A stretch of DNA of 64,000 bases, from assembly GCF_000717595.1 (NCBI RefSeq), contig NZ_JNZO01000018.1, forward strand, positions 186,001-250,000, in the 5' to 3' direction. Position numbers and translations under genes: made by a program. Of this stretch, positions 7,978 through 17,038 are shown one piece after another. Under the pieces are notes generated by a model. That model made no database searches and was not told where the DNA came from. It was given only the letters and a program-made list of their open reading frames with translations. How positions within the stretch are numbered: the first letter of the stretch is position 1; each line of letters starts with the position of its first letter. Source of the DNA: Streptomyces flavochromogenes. Lineage in GTDB: Bacteria > Actinomycetota > Actinomycetes > Streptomycetales > Streptomycetaceae.

Positions 7978-9951
7978 ATGGTATTTATGGGGGACAGGGC
8001 AACTCTGTTGGAGACAGGGCGGTTTGTGCAGCGGCATGCCAGGAACGCCGCAGACGAGATCATCGAGGCAGTAGGGGCCGTCGATGCGGCCGTCGACACC
8101 ACCGCCGAGACCGATGCCGACACGGAGAACGAGACCGAGACCGAGGCCCGCCACCGGCGTGCCGCCGAGAGCGGCGACCTCGCCTCGATGAGCGCGCTCG
8201 GCGCGCTGCTGCTGCGCCGCGGCGACCTCGACGGCGCCGAGCCCTACCTGCGCGGTGCCACCGCCGAGGGCGACCGGGCCGCCGCCAACAACCTCGGGGT
8301 CCTGCTGCACCAGCGCGGCTACGCCGAAGAGGCCGCCGGCTGGTGGCGGGTCGCCGCCGTCGCCGGCTCCGCGCCCGCCGCCCACGCCCTCGGCCGTCAC
8401 CACCGTGAGCGCGGCGACGAGCCGGCCGCCGAGTACTGGCTGCGGCAGGCCGCCGAGCAGGGCCACGCCCTCGGCGCGTACGCCCTCGCCGACCTCCTGG
8501 AGCACCGCAGCGACGTCGGCGCCGAGCGCTGGCTGCGCGCCGCCGCCGAGCAGGGCCACCGCGAGGCCGCGTACCGGCTCGCCCTCTCCCTGGAGCGCCG
8601 CGCCACCGAGACCACCCGCGGTCCGCACGACACCGGCACCAGGCTCCGGGTCCCCGGCACCGGCGCGCTCGTGCCCACCGGCGCGCCCGCCGCCGCCCCG
8701 GCCACCGACGCCGCGGCCGGGCGCGTCGGCGAGCCCGGGGGCGAGCCCACCGAGGCCGAGCAGTGGTTCCGGCAGGCCGCCGCGCGCGGCCACCGGCGCG
8801 CCGCGCTCCATCTCGGCGCGATCCTGGAGCACCGCGGCGAGCTCAAGGAGGCCGGCCGCTGGTACCTCAGCTCCGCCAAGGAGGGCGAGGCCAAGGCCGC
8901 CTGCGCGCTCGGTTTCCTGCTCCGCGACGCGGGCGACGAGGAGAGCGCCGCCGTGTGGTGGCTGCGTGCCGCCCAGGACGGCGACGGCAACGCCGCCAAC
9001 GCCCTCGGGGCGCTGCACGCGGCCAGGGGCGAGCAGCAGACCGCCGAGCGCTGGTACCGGGCCGCCATGGACGCGGGCGACGTGAACGGCGCCTACAACC
9101 TCGGCCTGCTCTGCGCCGCGCAGGACCGCATCCCGCAGGCCGAGCAGTGGTACCGCCGGGCCGCCTACGCGGGCCACCGCGAGGCCGCCAACGCGCTCGC
9201 CGTGCTGCTGCTCCAGGCCGGCGACGCCAACGGCGCCGAGCCCTGGTTCTCCAAGGCCGCCGAGGCCGGCAGCGTCGACGCCGCGTTCAACCTCGGCATC
9301 CTCCACGCGGGCCGCGACGACGACCGTACGGCCCTCGTCTGGTACGAGCGGGCCGCGGCCGCCGGGCACACCGAGGCCGCCCTCCAGGTGGGCATCGCCG
9401 CCCTCCGGGACGGCGACGAGCGCACCGCCGAGCGGCACCTTCGCTGCGCGGCCGGCGGCGGCAGCGCCGAGGCGGCCTTCCGGCTCGCCTCGGTGCTCGA
9501 CGCGCGTCGCCCCGACCCGGGCCCGGCCGTCCTCGGCGCGCCCCGGGAGGAGAAGACCGAGTGCGAGGAGTGGTACGAGCGGGCGGCCCAGCAGGGCCAC
9601 CGGCGTGCCCAGGTGCGGGTCGGCATGCTCGCCGCCGGGCGCGGCGACCTGGCCGAGGCCGACCGCTGGTACCGCGAGGCGGCCGAGGCCGGCAGCCGCA
9701 ACGGAGCCTTCAACCTCGGGCTGCTGCTCGCCCGCGAGGGCAGTGAGCGCGAGGCCGCCCTCTGGTGGACCCGGGCCGCCCGGGCCGGCCACGGGCGCGC
9801 CGCGCTCCGGCTCGCGCTGCTCGCGGCGCGCCGAGGGGAGCTGACCGAGGGGCGCCGTTGGTGCGCCCGCGCGGTGGAGCTGGGTCCTGCGGAGGTCGCG
9901 GAGCGGGCGGCGCGGCTGAGCGAGGCACTGCATCAGGAGCTGACCGCGTGA
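7978..9951 (+). CDS. Sel1-like/tetratricopeptide repeat protein
   Basis: A 657-residue soluble protein made almost wholly of Sel1/TPR-like helical repeats of about 36 residues from residue ~60 to ~640; recurrent signatures are W(Y/W)RxAAxxGHxxAAxxLGxLL. Such repeats make solenoids that bind other proteins; no enzymatic domain is seen. The head (GDRATLLETGRFVQRHARNAADEIIEAVGAVDAAVD) is conserved among Streptomyces homologues. The ATG at 7978 is used; ATG 7987 is also possible. The gene lies between two identical initiator tRNA genes. The partner is unknown. Confidence 0.85.
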   Translation: MVFMGDRATLLETGRFVQRHARNAADEIIEAVGAVDAAVDTTAETDADTENETETEARHRRAAESGDLASMSALGALLLRRGDLDGAEPYLRGATAEGDRAAANNLGVLLHQRGYAEEAAGWWRVAAVAGSAPAAHALGRHHRERGDEPAAEYWLRQAAEQGHALGAYALADLLEHRSDVGAERWLRAAAEQGHREAAYRLALSLERRATETTRGPHDTGTRLRVPGTGALVPTGAPAAAPATDAAAGRVGEPGGEPTEAEQWFRQAAARGHRRAALHLGAILEHRGELKEAGRWYLSSAKEGEAKAACALGFLLRDAGDEESAAVWWLRAAQDGDGNAANALGALHAARGEQQTAERWYRAAMDAGDVNGAYNLGLLCAAQDRIPQAEQWYRRAAYAGHREAANALAVLLLQAGDANGAEPWFSKAAEAGSVDAAFNLGILHAGRDDDRTALVWYERAAAAGHTEAALQVGIAALRDGDERTAERHLRCAAGGGSAEAAFRLASVLDARRPDPGPAVLGAPREEKTECEEWYERAAQQGHRRAQVRVGMLAAGRGDLAEADRWYREAAEAGSRNGAFNLGLLLAREGSEREAALWWTRAARAGHGRAALRLALLAARRGELTEGRRWCARAVELGPAEVAERAARLSEALHQELTA

Positions 9952-9981
9952 CGGCGGCGTGATGGCCGCGCGGTAATGGAT

Positions 9982-10011
9982 TTGCGCTGGTCGAGTGGCG
10001 TCCCGTAGAGT
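9982..10011 (+). promoter_or_regulatory. Promoter of tRNA-fMet copy 2
   Basis: TTGCGC (9982-9987) and TAGAGT (10006-10011) with an 18-base spacer, 12 bases before the tRNA 5' end; fits the vegetative sigma consensus. Confidence 0.6.
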
Positions 10012-10013
10012 CG

Positions 10014-10102
10014 GGTTTACCGACGCGGGGTGGAGCAGCTCGGTAGCTCGCTGGGCTCATAACCCAGAGGTCGCAGGTTCAAATCCTGTCCCCGCTACTC
10101 AG
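10014..10102. repeat. 89-bp direct repeat, copy 2 (contains tRNA-fMet)
   Basis: Identical to 7690-7778. The right end coincides with the truncated 3' end of the Fur-family gene. Confidence 0.95.
10024..10097 (+). tRNA. Initiator tRNA-fMet (CAT), copy 2
   Basis: Sequence identical to copy 1, with the same initiator features. Its last 19 bases overlap, on the opposite strand, the final codons and stop of the Fur-family gene. It lacks the hairpin terminator that follows copy 1. Confidence 0.95.
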
Positions 10103-10507
10103 TAGCAACGAAGGCCTGCCGCGGTACGTGACCTCGACGTTCGAGATCGTGAAGCCGAAGCGCTCGGCGTCCGGCAGGTCCGCCAGCGGGTCGCCGCCCG
10201 GGTGGACGTCCCGGATCGCGCCGCAGCGGCCGCAGACCAGGTGCTGGTGCGGCCGGTGGGCGTTGGGGTCGTAGCGCTTGGCGCGTCCGTCGGTCGCGAC
10301 CTCGAGGACCTCGCCGAGGGTGACCATCTCGCCCAGCGTGTTGTAGACGGTCGCGCGCGAGATCTCTGGAAGTCGCGACACGGCGCGCGCGTGGACCTCG
10401 TCGGCGGTCAGGTGCACATGATCCCCGTCGAGGACCTCGGCCACGACGCGTCGCTGCGCGGTCATCCGCCAGCCGCGTCCGCGCAGTCGTTCCAACAGGT
10501 CGCTCAT
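10079..10507 (-). CDS. Fur family peroxide-type repressor (CatR-like), C-terminus altered
   Basis: A 142-residue Fur/PerR-type repressor. The winged helix spans roughly residues 10-80 ([35 protein letters not shown]), followed by the HxH metal site [11 protein letters not shown] with one CxxC. The usual second C-terminal CxxC after VEVTYRG is absent: the frame runs [12 protein letters not shown] and stops inside the neighbouring tRNA gene. It is divergent from the catalase, with a perfect 7-1-7 Fur-type palindrome between them, so it very likely represses the catalase and itself in a redox-responsive way. Loss of two structural zinc cysteines could weaken it; this is inference. Confidence 0.88.
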   Translation of the reverse strand: MSDLLERLRGRGWRMTAQRRVVAEVLDGDHVHLTADEVHARAVSRLPEISRATVYNTLGEMVTLGEVLEVATDGRAKRYDPNAHRPHQHLVCGRCGAIRDVHPGGDPLADLPDAERFGFTISNVEVTYRGRPSLLLSSGDRI

Positions 10508-10573
10508 GGGGGCCAGGGTAACAGTCGCGGCCTCGGCTTCCCGAACAGGTGTGACTTTGGATGTTCACTTGAC

Positions 10574-10588
10574 TTGGACAATGTCCAA
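10574..10588. promoter_or_regulatory. Fur/CatR-type operator
   Basis: TTGGACA-A-TGTCCAA, a perfect 7-1-7 inverted repeat between the divergent Fur-family regulator (start 10507) and catalase (start 10635). The form matches PerR/CatR boxes. Confidence 0.85.
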
Positions 10589-10634
10589 TGTAGGATCGTG
10601 TATGGCAGCGCAGGACGGGACGCAGGAGGCGCAC

Positions 10635-12086
10635 GTGACGCAGGGACCGCTCACCACGGAGGCCGGCGCGCCGGTCGCCGACAACCAGAACAGCGAGACG
10701 GCGGGCGTCGGCGGTCCGGTCCTCGTCCAGGACCAGCTCCTGCTGGAGAAGCTCGCCCACTTCAACCGTGAGCGCATCCCGGAGCGCGTGGTCCACGCGC
10801 GCGGTGCGGGCGCCTACGGCACCTTCACGCTCACCCGTGACGTCTCGCGGTGGACGCGAGCCGCGTTCCTCTCCGAGGTCGGCAAGCAGACCGAGACGTT
10901 CCTGCGCTTCTCCACGGTCGCGGGCAGCCTCGGCGCGGCCGACGCGGTGCGCGACCCGCGCGGCTGGGCGCTGAAGTTCTACACCGAGGAGGGCAACTAC
11001 GACCTCGTCGGCAACAACACCCCGGTGTTCTTCATCAAGGACGCCATCAAGTTCCCCGACTTCATCCACACCCAGAAGCGCGACCCGTACTCGGGCTCGC
11101 AGGAGGCGGACAACGTCTGGGACTTCTGGGGCCTCTCCCCGGAGTCGACCCACCAGGTCACCTGGCTCTTCGGCGACCGCGGCATCCCCGCCTCGTACCG
11201 CCACATGAACGGCTACGGCTCGCACACGTTCCAGTGGAACAACGAGGCCGGCGAGGTCTTCTGGGTCAAATACCACTTCAAGACCGACCAGGGGATCAAG
11301 AACCTCACCCAGGACGAGGCCAACCGGCTCGCCGGCGAGGACCCGGACTCGCACCAGCGCGACCTGCGCGAGGCCATCGAGCGCGGCGACTTCCCGACCT
11401 GGACCGTGCAGGTCCAGATCATGCCCGCCGCCGACGCCGCGACCTACCGCTTCAACCCGTTCGACCTCACCAAGGTGTGGCCGCACGAGGACTACCCGCC
11501 GATCGAGATCGGCAGGCTGGAGCTCAACCGCAACCCGGAGAACATCTTCGCCGAGGTCGAGCAGTCCGTCTTCAGCCCGGCGCACTTCGTGCCCGGCATC
11601 GGCCCGTCCCCGGACAAGATGCTCCAGGGCCGGCTCTTCGCCTACGGCGACGCCCACCGCTACCGCGTCGGCATCAACGCCGACCATCTGCCGGTGAACC
11701 GCCCGCACGCCACCGAGGCGCGCACCCACTCCCGTGACGGCTTCCTCTACGACGGCCGTCACAAGGGCGCGAAGAACTACGAGCCCAACTCCTTCGGCGG
11801 CCCGTCCCAGACGGGCCGGCCGCTGTGGCAGTCCACCCCGGTCACCGGCGTCACCGGCGACCACGCCGCCGCCGTCCACGCCGAGGACGACGACTTCACA
11901 CAGGCGGGTGACCTCTACCGGCTGATGTCGGAGGCCGAGAAGGGCCGTCTGGTCGACAACCTGGCCGGCTTCATCGCCAAGGTCTCGCGCGAGGACATCG
12001 CCGAGCGGGCGATCGGCAACTTCCGCCGGGCGGACGAAGACTTCGGCAAGCGGCTGGAGGCCGCGATCCAGGCCCTGCGCGGCTGA
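10635..12086 (+). CDS. Monofunctional haem catalase
   Basis: A 483-residue small-subunit catalase, closely like Streptomyces CatA/KatA, converting hydrogen peroxide to water and oxygen. The distal His is in [12 protein letters not shown] (His54), the distal Asn in GNNTPVFFI, and the proximal haem-ligand Tyr in [18 protein letters not shown] at 10624-10629, five bases before GTG 10635, fixes the start; an upstream ATG at 10602 would add 11 residues without an SD. The divergent Fur-type repressor and its operator imply peroxide induction. A hairpin terminator follows. Confidence 0.96.
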   Translation: MTQGPLTTEAGAPVADNQNSETAGVGGPVLVQDQLLLEKLAHFNRERIPERVVHARGAGAYGTFTLTRDVSRWTRAAFLSEVGKQTETFLRFSTVAGSLGAADAVRDPRGWALKFYTEEGNYDLVGNNTPVFFIKDAIKFPDFIHTQKRDPYSGSQEADNVWDFWGLSPESTHQVTWLFGDRGIPASYRHMNGYGSHTFQWNNEAGEVFWVKYHFKTDQGIKNLTQDEANRLAGEDPDSHQRDLREAIERGDFPTWTVQVQIMPAADAATYRFNPFDLTKVWPHEDYPPIEIGRLELNRNPENIFAEVEQSVFSPAHFVPGIGPSPDKMLQGRLFAYGDAHRYRVGINADHLPVNRPHATEARTHSRDGFLYDGRHKGAKNYEPNSFGGPSQTGRPLWQSTPVTGVTGDHAAAVHAEDDDFTQAGDLYRLMSEAEKGRLVDNLAGFIAKVSREDIAERAIGNFRRADEDFGKRLEAAIQALRG

Positions 12087-12105
12087 GGGCGCCTGCCGAA
12101 AGAGG

Positions 12106-12142
12106 GAGCGGGCCGGATTTCCGTACGGAGTCCGGCCCGCTC
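12106..12142. terminator. Bidirectional terminator, catalase/CBS protein
   Basis: GAGCGGGCCGGA (12106-12117) pairs with 12131-12142, a 12-bp stem between two convergent genes. Confidence 0.8.
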
Positions 12143-12147
12143 TCGCG

Positions 12148-12534
12148 TCATCCCGCGACGCTGTGCAGCGGGATCCAGCAGCGGATGATGTCCCGGACCG
12201 AGACGATGCCGACGGGACCGTGGTCGTCGAGGACCACGAGGTGGCGGAATCCGCCGTGGGTCATGGCGCCGGCCGCCTCCTCAAGCGTCCAGGTCGGGGC
12301 GGCGAAGACGACGTCGTGGGTGGTGTGGGAGTCGGCGGTCTCGATGTCGGGGTTCTGGTCGCGGGCCAGCGAGTTGAGGATGTCCCGCTCGGTGAGGATG
12401 CCGAGCCCGGCGTCCCCGTCCAGGACGACGGCCGCGCCGACGCGGCGCGCCGCCATCAGCCGGGCGGCCTGTCGGAGGGTGTGTGCGGGGCCGATGGTGA
12501 GGACCACGGTGCTCATGGCGTCACGGACGAGCAT
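12148..12534 (-). CDS. Tandem CBS-domain protein
   Basis: A 128-residue protein of two CBS motifs (about residues 7-55 and 75-120), with MSTVVLTIGPAHTLRQAARLMAARRVGAAVVLD and FRHLVVLDDHGPVGIVSVRDI. Stand-alone CBS pairs bind adenine nucleotides and regulate partners. ATG 12534 (MLVRDAM) is chosen because AAGGAGG lies about 11 bases upstream; a GTG at 12546 would overlap that SD. Its partner is unknown. Confidence 0.85.
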   Translation of the reverse strand: MLVRDAMSTVVLTIGPAHTLRQAARLMAARRVGAAVVLDGDAGLGILTERDILNSLARDQNPDIETADSHTTHDVVFAAPTWTLEEAAGAMTHGGFRHLVVLDDHGPVGIVSVRDIIRCWIPLHSVAG

Positions 12535-12717
12535 GGGCGGAGCCACCTCCTTGGTGAAACGTTCCCGCTTTCAACGAGAACCAATTCACAAGTTCACAAG
12601 TGGGGGGACTCTCAGAGTGGCACCGGGGGACGGACCCGACAAGGGGGCGCGCGAGGCGCCCCCGGGGAGTGCCGAGGGCGCTCGAACGCGGGCGTTCGAC
12701 CGGGCGCGGTGGGGCGA

Positions 12718-13527
12718 TCAGCCCTCCGCGTTCTCCTGGTTGAGGTAGCTCAGCAGCTCGCCGTGGAGCAGACCGTTCGACGCCGCCGCGTTTCCGCTGT
12801 GCGGACCGTGCCGGCCGTCCAGGCCCGTGTACGTACCGCCCGCCTCCTGGACCACGACCGCCACCGCGGCCATGTCCCACAGCGACAGCTCCGGCTCCGC
12901 GCAGATGTCCACCGAGCCCTCGGCGACCATCATGTACGGCCAGAAGTCGCCGTACGCCCGGGTCCGCCAGCACGCGCGCGTGAGGTCCAGGAATCCGTCG
13001 AGGCGGCCCTGCTCCTCCCAGCCGCTCAGCGAGGAGTACGCGAACGAGGCGTCCTCCAGGGAGGCGACCTTGGAGACCCCGATCCGGCTCGCAGAGGCGA
13101 GGCTGCGCCCGGTGTACGCCCCCAGGCCCTTCGCCGCCCACCAGCGCCGGCCGAGAGCCGGGGCCGACACCACGCCCACCACCGGCTGGAATCCGGTGTC
13201 CCCGGCCTCCATCAGTGCGATCAGAGTCGCCCAGACGGGCACCCCGCGCACGTAGTTCTTCGTACCGTCGATCGGGTCGATCACCCAGCGGCGCGGGCCC
13301 GAGCCCTCCACGCCGTACTCCTCGCCCAGGATCGCGTCGCGGGGCCTGGCGCGCTGCAGCTGCCCCCGGATCAGTTCCTCGGCGGCCTTGTCGGCCTCGC
13401 TCACCGGAGTCATGTCCGGCTTCGTCTCGACCTTGAGGTCGAGTGCCTGGAACCGGTCCATGGTGGCCGCGTCGGCGGCATCCGCGAGGACATGGGCGAG
13501 ACGCAGATCATCGTGGTAATCGGCCAT
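12718..13527 (-). CDS. hisN: Inositol monophosphatase family protein, likely histidinol-phosphatase (HisN)
   Basis: A 269-residue FIG/IMPase-fold phosphatase. Metal-binding motifs are visible: GEEYG, WVIDPIDGTKNYVRG (DPxDGTxN) and ELSLWDMAAVAVVVQEAGG (WDxAA). Actinobacterial proteins of this type include histidinol-phosphatase HisN, which removes phosphate from L-histidinol-phosphate; other monophosphatases are possible. TAGAGT ends seven bases before the ATG, suggesting leaderless transcription. The TetR gene is divergent. Confidence 0.85.
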   Translation of the reverse strand: MADYHDDLRLAHVLADAADAATMDRFQALDLKVETKPDMTPVSEADKAAEELIRGQLQRARPRDAILGEEYGVEGSGPRRWVIDPIDGTKNYVRGVPVWATLIALMEAGDTGFQPVVGVVSAPALGRRWWAAKGLGAYTGRSLASASRIGVSKVASLEDASFAYSSLSGWEEQGRLDGFLDLTRACWRTRAYGDFWPYMMVAEGSVDICAEPELSLWDMAAVAVVVQEAGGTYTGLDGRHGPHSGNAAASNGLLHGELLSYLNQENAEG

Positions 13528-13648
13528 GGTCGGCACTCTATCCCCGTGTGATCCCCGCGCGGAGAACCGTCCACCGGCGCCCCTTGACAGTGCGGGGACA
13601 CCTGCCGACGCTGAGCACGGAATCGATTCCCCGGCCCGGGAGGCGCCG

Positions 13649-14302
13649 ATGCCGAATGCCCGCGAGGCCCTGCTCGACGCCGCTCTCGGCGCGCTCGCGC
13701 ACCGGTCGTGGTCCGCCGTCCGCATGGCCGACCTCGCCGTGGCCGCCCGGGTCTCCCGGCAGACCCTCTACAACGAGTTCGGCAGCAAGGACGGCCTCGC
13801 CCGCGCGCTGGTGCGACGGGAGGCCGACACCTATCTCCAGGGCGTCCGGCAGCTGCTCGACGCCCCGGGCCCGCCCGAGCGGAACCTGGTAGCGGTCGCC
13901 GAGTGGATCGTCACCCGGGCCGCCTCCCGGCCCGTGCTGCGGGCTCTGCTCACGGGTGCCTGGGACGAGCGGCTGCCCATGCCCCGGCCCGCCAGGCCGG
14001 GCGCGCGCCCCGCGGCCGTCCCCGCGCAGCGCCGCGCCGACGAGGGGCCGCCCGCCCCCGGCGAGCTGGTGGCGGCGACCGCGGCCTGCGCGGGGGAGCG
14101 GTGGGCGGTGGGCTGCGAACTGGCGGTCCGGCTGGCCCTCAGCCATGTCGTGGCGCCCACGCTCCCCTCTCTGGAAGGGTGGCGGGCGGACGGTCATTGC
14201 GCCGAGCCGGACAACTGGAGCCCGATCACGCCGACGATGACCAGAGTGATCGAGATGATCTTGAGCGTGGAGACCACGTCGCCGAGGAAGATCATTCCGT
14301 AG
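13649..14302 (+). CDS. TetR family regulator with unusual C-terminal extension
   Basis: A 217-residue protein. The N-terminal TetR HTH is clear (ARVSRQTLYNEFGSKDGLARALV, about residues 30-55). GGGAGG lies five bases before ATG 13649. The last 36 codons run through the 3' end of the convergent SMR transporter gene on the other strand, a 109-bp overlap, so this tail is an antisense reading and the ancestral stop may have been lost. It probably controls the adjacent SMR gene or itself; no ligand can be named. Confidence 0.8.
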   Translation: MPNAREALLDAALGALAHRSWSAVRMADLAVAARVSRQTLYNEFGSKDGLARALVRREADTYLQGVRQLLDAPGPPERNLVAVAEWIVTRAASRPVLRALLTGAWDERLPMPRPARPGARPAAVPAQRRADEGPPAPGELVAATAACAGERWAVGCELAVRLALSHVVAPTLPSLEGWRADGHCAEPDNWSPITPTMTRVIEMILSVETTSPRKIIP

Positions 14303-14517
14303 ATCGCCGTCCCGGCCGCCCCGATCCCGGTCCACACCGCGTACGCCGGACCCACGTCGAGCTTCCGCAGGGCGAGCGTGAGGAGACCGAAACTGCCCAG
14401 GGCGAACACCGCGAACGCGACGGTCGGCCAGAGTCGGGTGAACCCGTGCGAGAGCTTCAGGCAGACCGCGAACCCCGTCTCCAGAAAGCCCGCCACCACC
14501 ACCAGCAGCCACGCCAT
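14194..14517 (-). CDS. Small multidrug resistance (SMR) transporter, SugE/Gdx-like
   Basis: A 107-residue, four-helix SMR protein. The essential Glu is in helix 1 (LVVVAGFLETGFAVCLK, Glu13). KLSHGFTRLWP and YAVWTGIGAAGTAIYG resemble the SugE/Gdx guanidinium-exporter branch more than EmrE, so guanidinium or quaternary ammonium export is likely. I looked for a guanidine riboswitch upstream and did not recognise one. A 6-3-6 inverted repeat is upstream at 14553-14567. It overlaps the TetR gene tail-to-tail. Confidence 0.88.
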   Translation of the reverse strand: MAWLLVVVAGFLETGFAVCLKLSHGFTRLWPTVAFAVFALGSFGLLTLALRKLDVGPAYAVWTGIGAAGTAIYGMIFLGDVVSTLKIISITLVIVGVIGLQLSGSAQ

Positions 14518-14552
14518 CGTCAGTGCCTCCCACGCCGTCGGTGACTGCTTCG

Positions 14553-14567
14553 TCGCACTTGGTGCGA
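14553..14567. promoter_or_regulatory. Candidate operator upstream of the SMR gene
   Basis: TCGCAC-TTG-GTGCGA, a perfect inverted repeat 36 bases upstream of the SMR start, next to a CATAAT hexamer on the minus strand that could be a -10 element. The adjacent TetR protein is the obvious candidate ligand. Confidence 0.45.
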
Positions 14568-14612
14568 TTATGCACTTACCGGTCGTGGTCGTCCGTAAAC
14601 GTGTACGGCGCG

Positions 14613-14634
14613 GCCGCCCGCAAACGCGGGCGGC
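14613..14634 (-). terminator. Terminator after rsgA
   Basis: GCCGCCCGC-AAAC-GCGGGCGGC hairpin, 36 bases past the rsgA stop. Confidence 0.65.
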
Positions 14635-14669
14635 TCGGCGGGGCGGCCCGGGAAGGCCGGCTCAGGGAC

Positions 14670-15683
14670 TCAGTCGCCCTCGCGGCGCTCCCGGGTCGCG
14701 AGCAGCCTGCGCAGGGAGAAGAGCCGCGCCGGATCCGCGTGCCCTTCCGCCACCCACGCGTCGAGCGCGCAGTCCTGCTCGTCGTGACTGCACGCGCGCG
14801 GGCAGTTCTCCGTACCCGGTACGAGGTCGGGGAAGGCGAGGATGACCCGGGACGGGTCGACGTGGTGCAGGCCGAAGGAGCGGACGCCCGGGGTGTCGAT
14901 GACCCAGCCGCCCTCCTTGTCGTTGAGCGGCAGGGCGAGCGCGGAGGTGGTGGTGTGCCGGCCGCGGCCCGTGACCGCGTTGACGACCCCGGTGGTCCGC
15001 CGTCGCTCCGGCGGGACCAGGGCGTTGACCAGGGTCGTCTTGCCGACGCCGGAGTGCCCGACGAACGCGGTGGTCCGGCCCTTGAGGTGCTCGTGGACCC
15101 GCTCGGCGGCGACCCCGTCCACGAACTCGTCGCGCGTGGTCACCACGTACGGCACACCGAGCGCGCCGTACATGTCGAGGAGGTCGTCCGGCGGCGCCAG
15201 GTCCGACTTGGTGAGGACGAGCAGCGGGGTGAGGCCGCCGTCGTACGCGGCGACCAGGCAGCGGTCGATCAGGCGCGGGCGCGGCTCGGGGTCGGCGAGG
15301 GCGGTCACGATCGCCAGCTGGTCGGCGTTGGCGACGACCACCCGCTCGTACGGGTCGTCGTCGTCGGCCGTGCGGCGCAGCACCGAGCTGCGCTCACCGA
15401 TCCGCACGATCCGGGCGAGGGTGTCCTTCTCGCCGGACAGGTCGCCGACGAGCGAGACGCGGTCGCCGACCACGGCGGCCTTGCGGCCCAGTTCGCGCGC
15501 CTTCATCGCGGTCACCGCCCGGTCGTCGACCAGGACGGTCAGCCGGCCGCGGTCGACGGTGAGGACCATGCCCTCGACGGCGTCCTCGTGCTTCGGGCGG
15601 ATCGTGGTGCGGGGACGGGTGCCCTTGCGGTTGGGCCGCTGGCGGATGTCGTCCTCGTCGGTGTGCTTGCCGTAACGCCGCAT
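14670..15683 (-). CDS. rsgA: Ribosome small-subunit-dependent GTPase RsgA
   Basis: A 337-residue circularly permuted GTPase that assists late 30S maturation. An N-terminal OB-fold (MVLTVDRGRLTVLVDDRAV) is followed by the permuted G motifs: G4 LTKSDL before the P-loop GHSGVGKTTLVN and DTPGVRSFG. A C-terminal zinc-knuckle CPRACSHDEQDC completes the family signature. The start lies three bases after the stop of aroA, so the two form an operon. Confidence 0.96.
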   Translation of the reverse strand: MRRYGKHTDEDDIRQRPNRKGTRPRTTIRPKHEDAVEGMVLTVDRGRLTVLVDDRAVTAMKARELGRKAAVVGDRVSLVGDLSGEKDTLARIVRIGERSSVLRRTADDDDPYERVVVANADQLAIVTALADPEPRPRLIDRCLVAAYDGGLTPLLVLTKSDLAPPDDLLDMYGALGVPYVVTTRDEFVDGVAAERVHEHLKGRTTAFVGHSGVGKTTLVNALVPPERRRTTGVVNAVTGRGRHTTTSALALPLNDKEGGWVIDTPGVRSFGLHHVDPSRVILAFPDLVPGTENCPRACSHDEQDCALDAWVAEGHADPARLFSLRRLLATRERREGD

Positions 15684-15686
15684 GGT

Positions 15687-17018
15687 TCAGGCCCCGAGCA
15701 TTTCGGTCCACATCCTCGGGAAGTCGGGCAAGGTCTTCGCCGTCGTGGCCACGTCCTCGATCTCCACGCCCTCGACCGCGAGGCCGATGATCGCGCCCGC
15801 CGTCGCCATGCGGTGGTCGTGGTACGTGTGGAAGACGCCGCCGTGCAGCGGGCGCGGGCGGATGTGGAGACCGTCCTCGGTCTCGGTCACGTCGCCGCCC
15901 AGCTCGTTGATCTCCTTGGTGAGTGCCGCCAGCCGATCCGTCTCGTGCAGCCGGAGGTGGGCGACCCCGCGCAGCGTCGACGGGGAGTCCGCGAGGGCGG
16001 CGACCGCCGCGATGCCGGGCGTCAGCTCACCGACCTCGCCGAGGTCGACGTCGATGCCGTGGATCCGGCCCGTACCGGTGAAGGTGAGGCCCGCCTCGGT
16101 CAGCTCGCAGGATCCACCCATCTCGGTGAAGATCTCCCGCAGCGCGTCACCGGGCTGGGTGGTTCGCGCCGGCCAGTCCGGGACCGTCACACGGCCGCCG
16201 GTGATCAGGGCCGCCGCAAGGAACGGCTGCGCGTTCGACAGATCGGGTTCGACGACCAGGTCCCGGCCGCGCAGCGCGGAGGGCGCCACGCGCCACACGT
16301 TCGGGGCGCCGCCGTGCTCCGGCTCGTCGACCTGGGCGCCGACCGCGCGCAGCATGTCGACCGTCATCCGGATGTGCGGCAGCGAAGGCAGCCGGGCCCC
16401 CACGTGCCGTACCTCGACGCCCTGGTTGAAGCGGGGCGCGGACAGCAGCAGGGCGCTCACGAACTGGGAGGACGAGGAGGCGTCGATCTCGACGGTGCCG
16501 CCGTCCAGACCGCCGGCGCCGTGCACCGTCATGGGAAGGGCGCCGCGGCCCTCGTCGTCGATGCGGGCGCCGAGCGCGCGCAGCGCGTCGATCACGCCGT
16601 GCAGCGGGCGCTCGTGGGAGCGGGGGTCGCCGTCGAAGCGCACCGGGCCGTCGGCGAGCGCCGCGACCGGGGGCAGGAAGCGCATGACCGTGCCGGCGTT
16701 GCCGACGTCGACGGTCGCGGGGCCGCGCAGCGGGGAGGGGATGATCCGCCAGGCCTCGCCGGAACCGTCGGGACCCACGCCCTCCTCGATCCGCACACCG
16801 AGGGTACGGAGCGCCTCGGCCATCAGGAGGGTGTCGCGGGAGCGCAGCGGGCGGCGCAGCCAGCCCGGCTCGGACGCCAGCGCGGCGAGGACGAGGGCGC
16901 GGTTGGTGACCGACTTCGATCCGGGCACGGTGACGGTCGCGTCGACGGCGCCGCGGGCATACGGGGCGGGCCAGAGGTCGGTGGGCGGGTCGATGTGCGC
17001 GGAGGTGGCTGCGGTCAT
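15687..17018 (-). CDS. aroA: 3-phosphoshikimate 1-carboxyvinyltransferase (EPSP synthase)
   Basis: A 443-residue cytoplasmic enzyme of the shikimate pathway, joining shikimate-3-phosphate and PEP. Motifs: [18 protein letters not shown] near residue 30, [17 protein letters not shown] near 105, and [13 protein letters not shown] near the C-terminus. ATG 17018 starts [12 protein letters not shown]. It is the first gene of a two-gene unit with rsgA. Confidence 0.97.
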   Translation of the reverse strand: MTAATSAHIDPPTDLWPAPYARGAVDATVTVPGSKSVTNRALVLAALASEPGWLRRPLRSRDTLLMAEALRTLGVRIEEGVGPDGSGEAWRIIPSPLRGPATVDVGNAGTVMRFLPPVAALADGPVRFDGDPRSHERPLHGVIDALRALGARIDDEGRGALPMTVHGAGGLDGGTVEIDASSSSQFVSALLLSAPRFNQGVEVRHVGARLPSLPHIRMTVDMLRAVGAQVDEPEHGGAPNVWRVAPSALRGRDLVVEPDLSNAQPFLAAALITGGRVTVPDWPARTTQPGDALREIFTEMGGSCELTEAGLTFTGTGRIHGIDVDLGEVGELTPGIAAVAALADSPSTLRGVAHLRLHETDRLAALTKEINELGGDVTETEDGLHIRPRPLHGGVFHTYHDHRMATAGAIIGLAVEGVEIEDVATTAKTLPDFPRMWTEMLGA

Positions 17019-17038
17019 GGACTCACTGTACGGGGGAG

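Noticed and set aside
7771..9933. A 720-residue minus-strand frame opposite the Sel1 gene
   Set aside because: Low-complexity Gly/Ala/Val/Arg composition with no domain; shadow of the repeat protein's codon bias.
7690..10102. tRNA-flanked region read as an integrative element with attL/attR
   Set aside because: No integrase, excisionase or mobility gene is present between the repeats; the repeats cover the whole tRNA rather than its 3' end.
14518..14620. Guanidine riboswitch upstream of the SugE/Gdx-like gene
   Set aside because: The conserved ykkC-type blocks are not recognisable in this short region.
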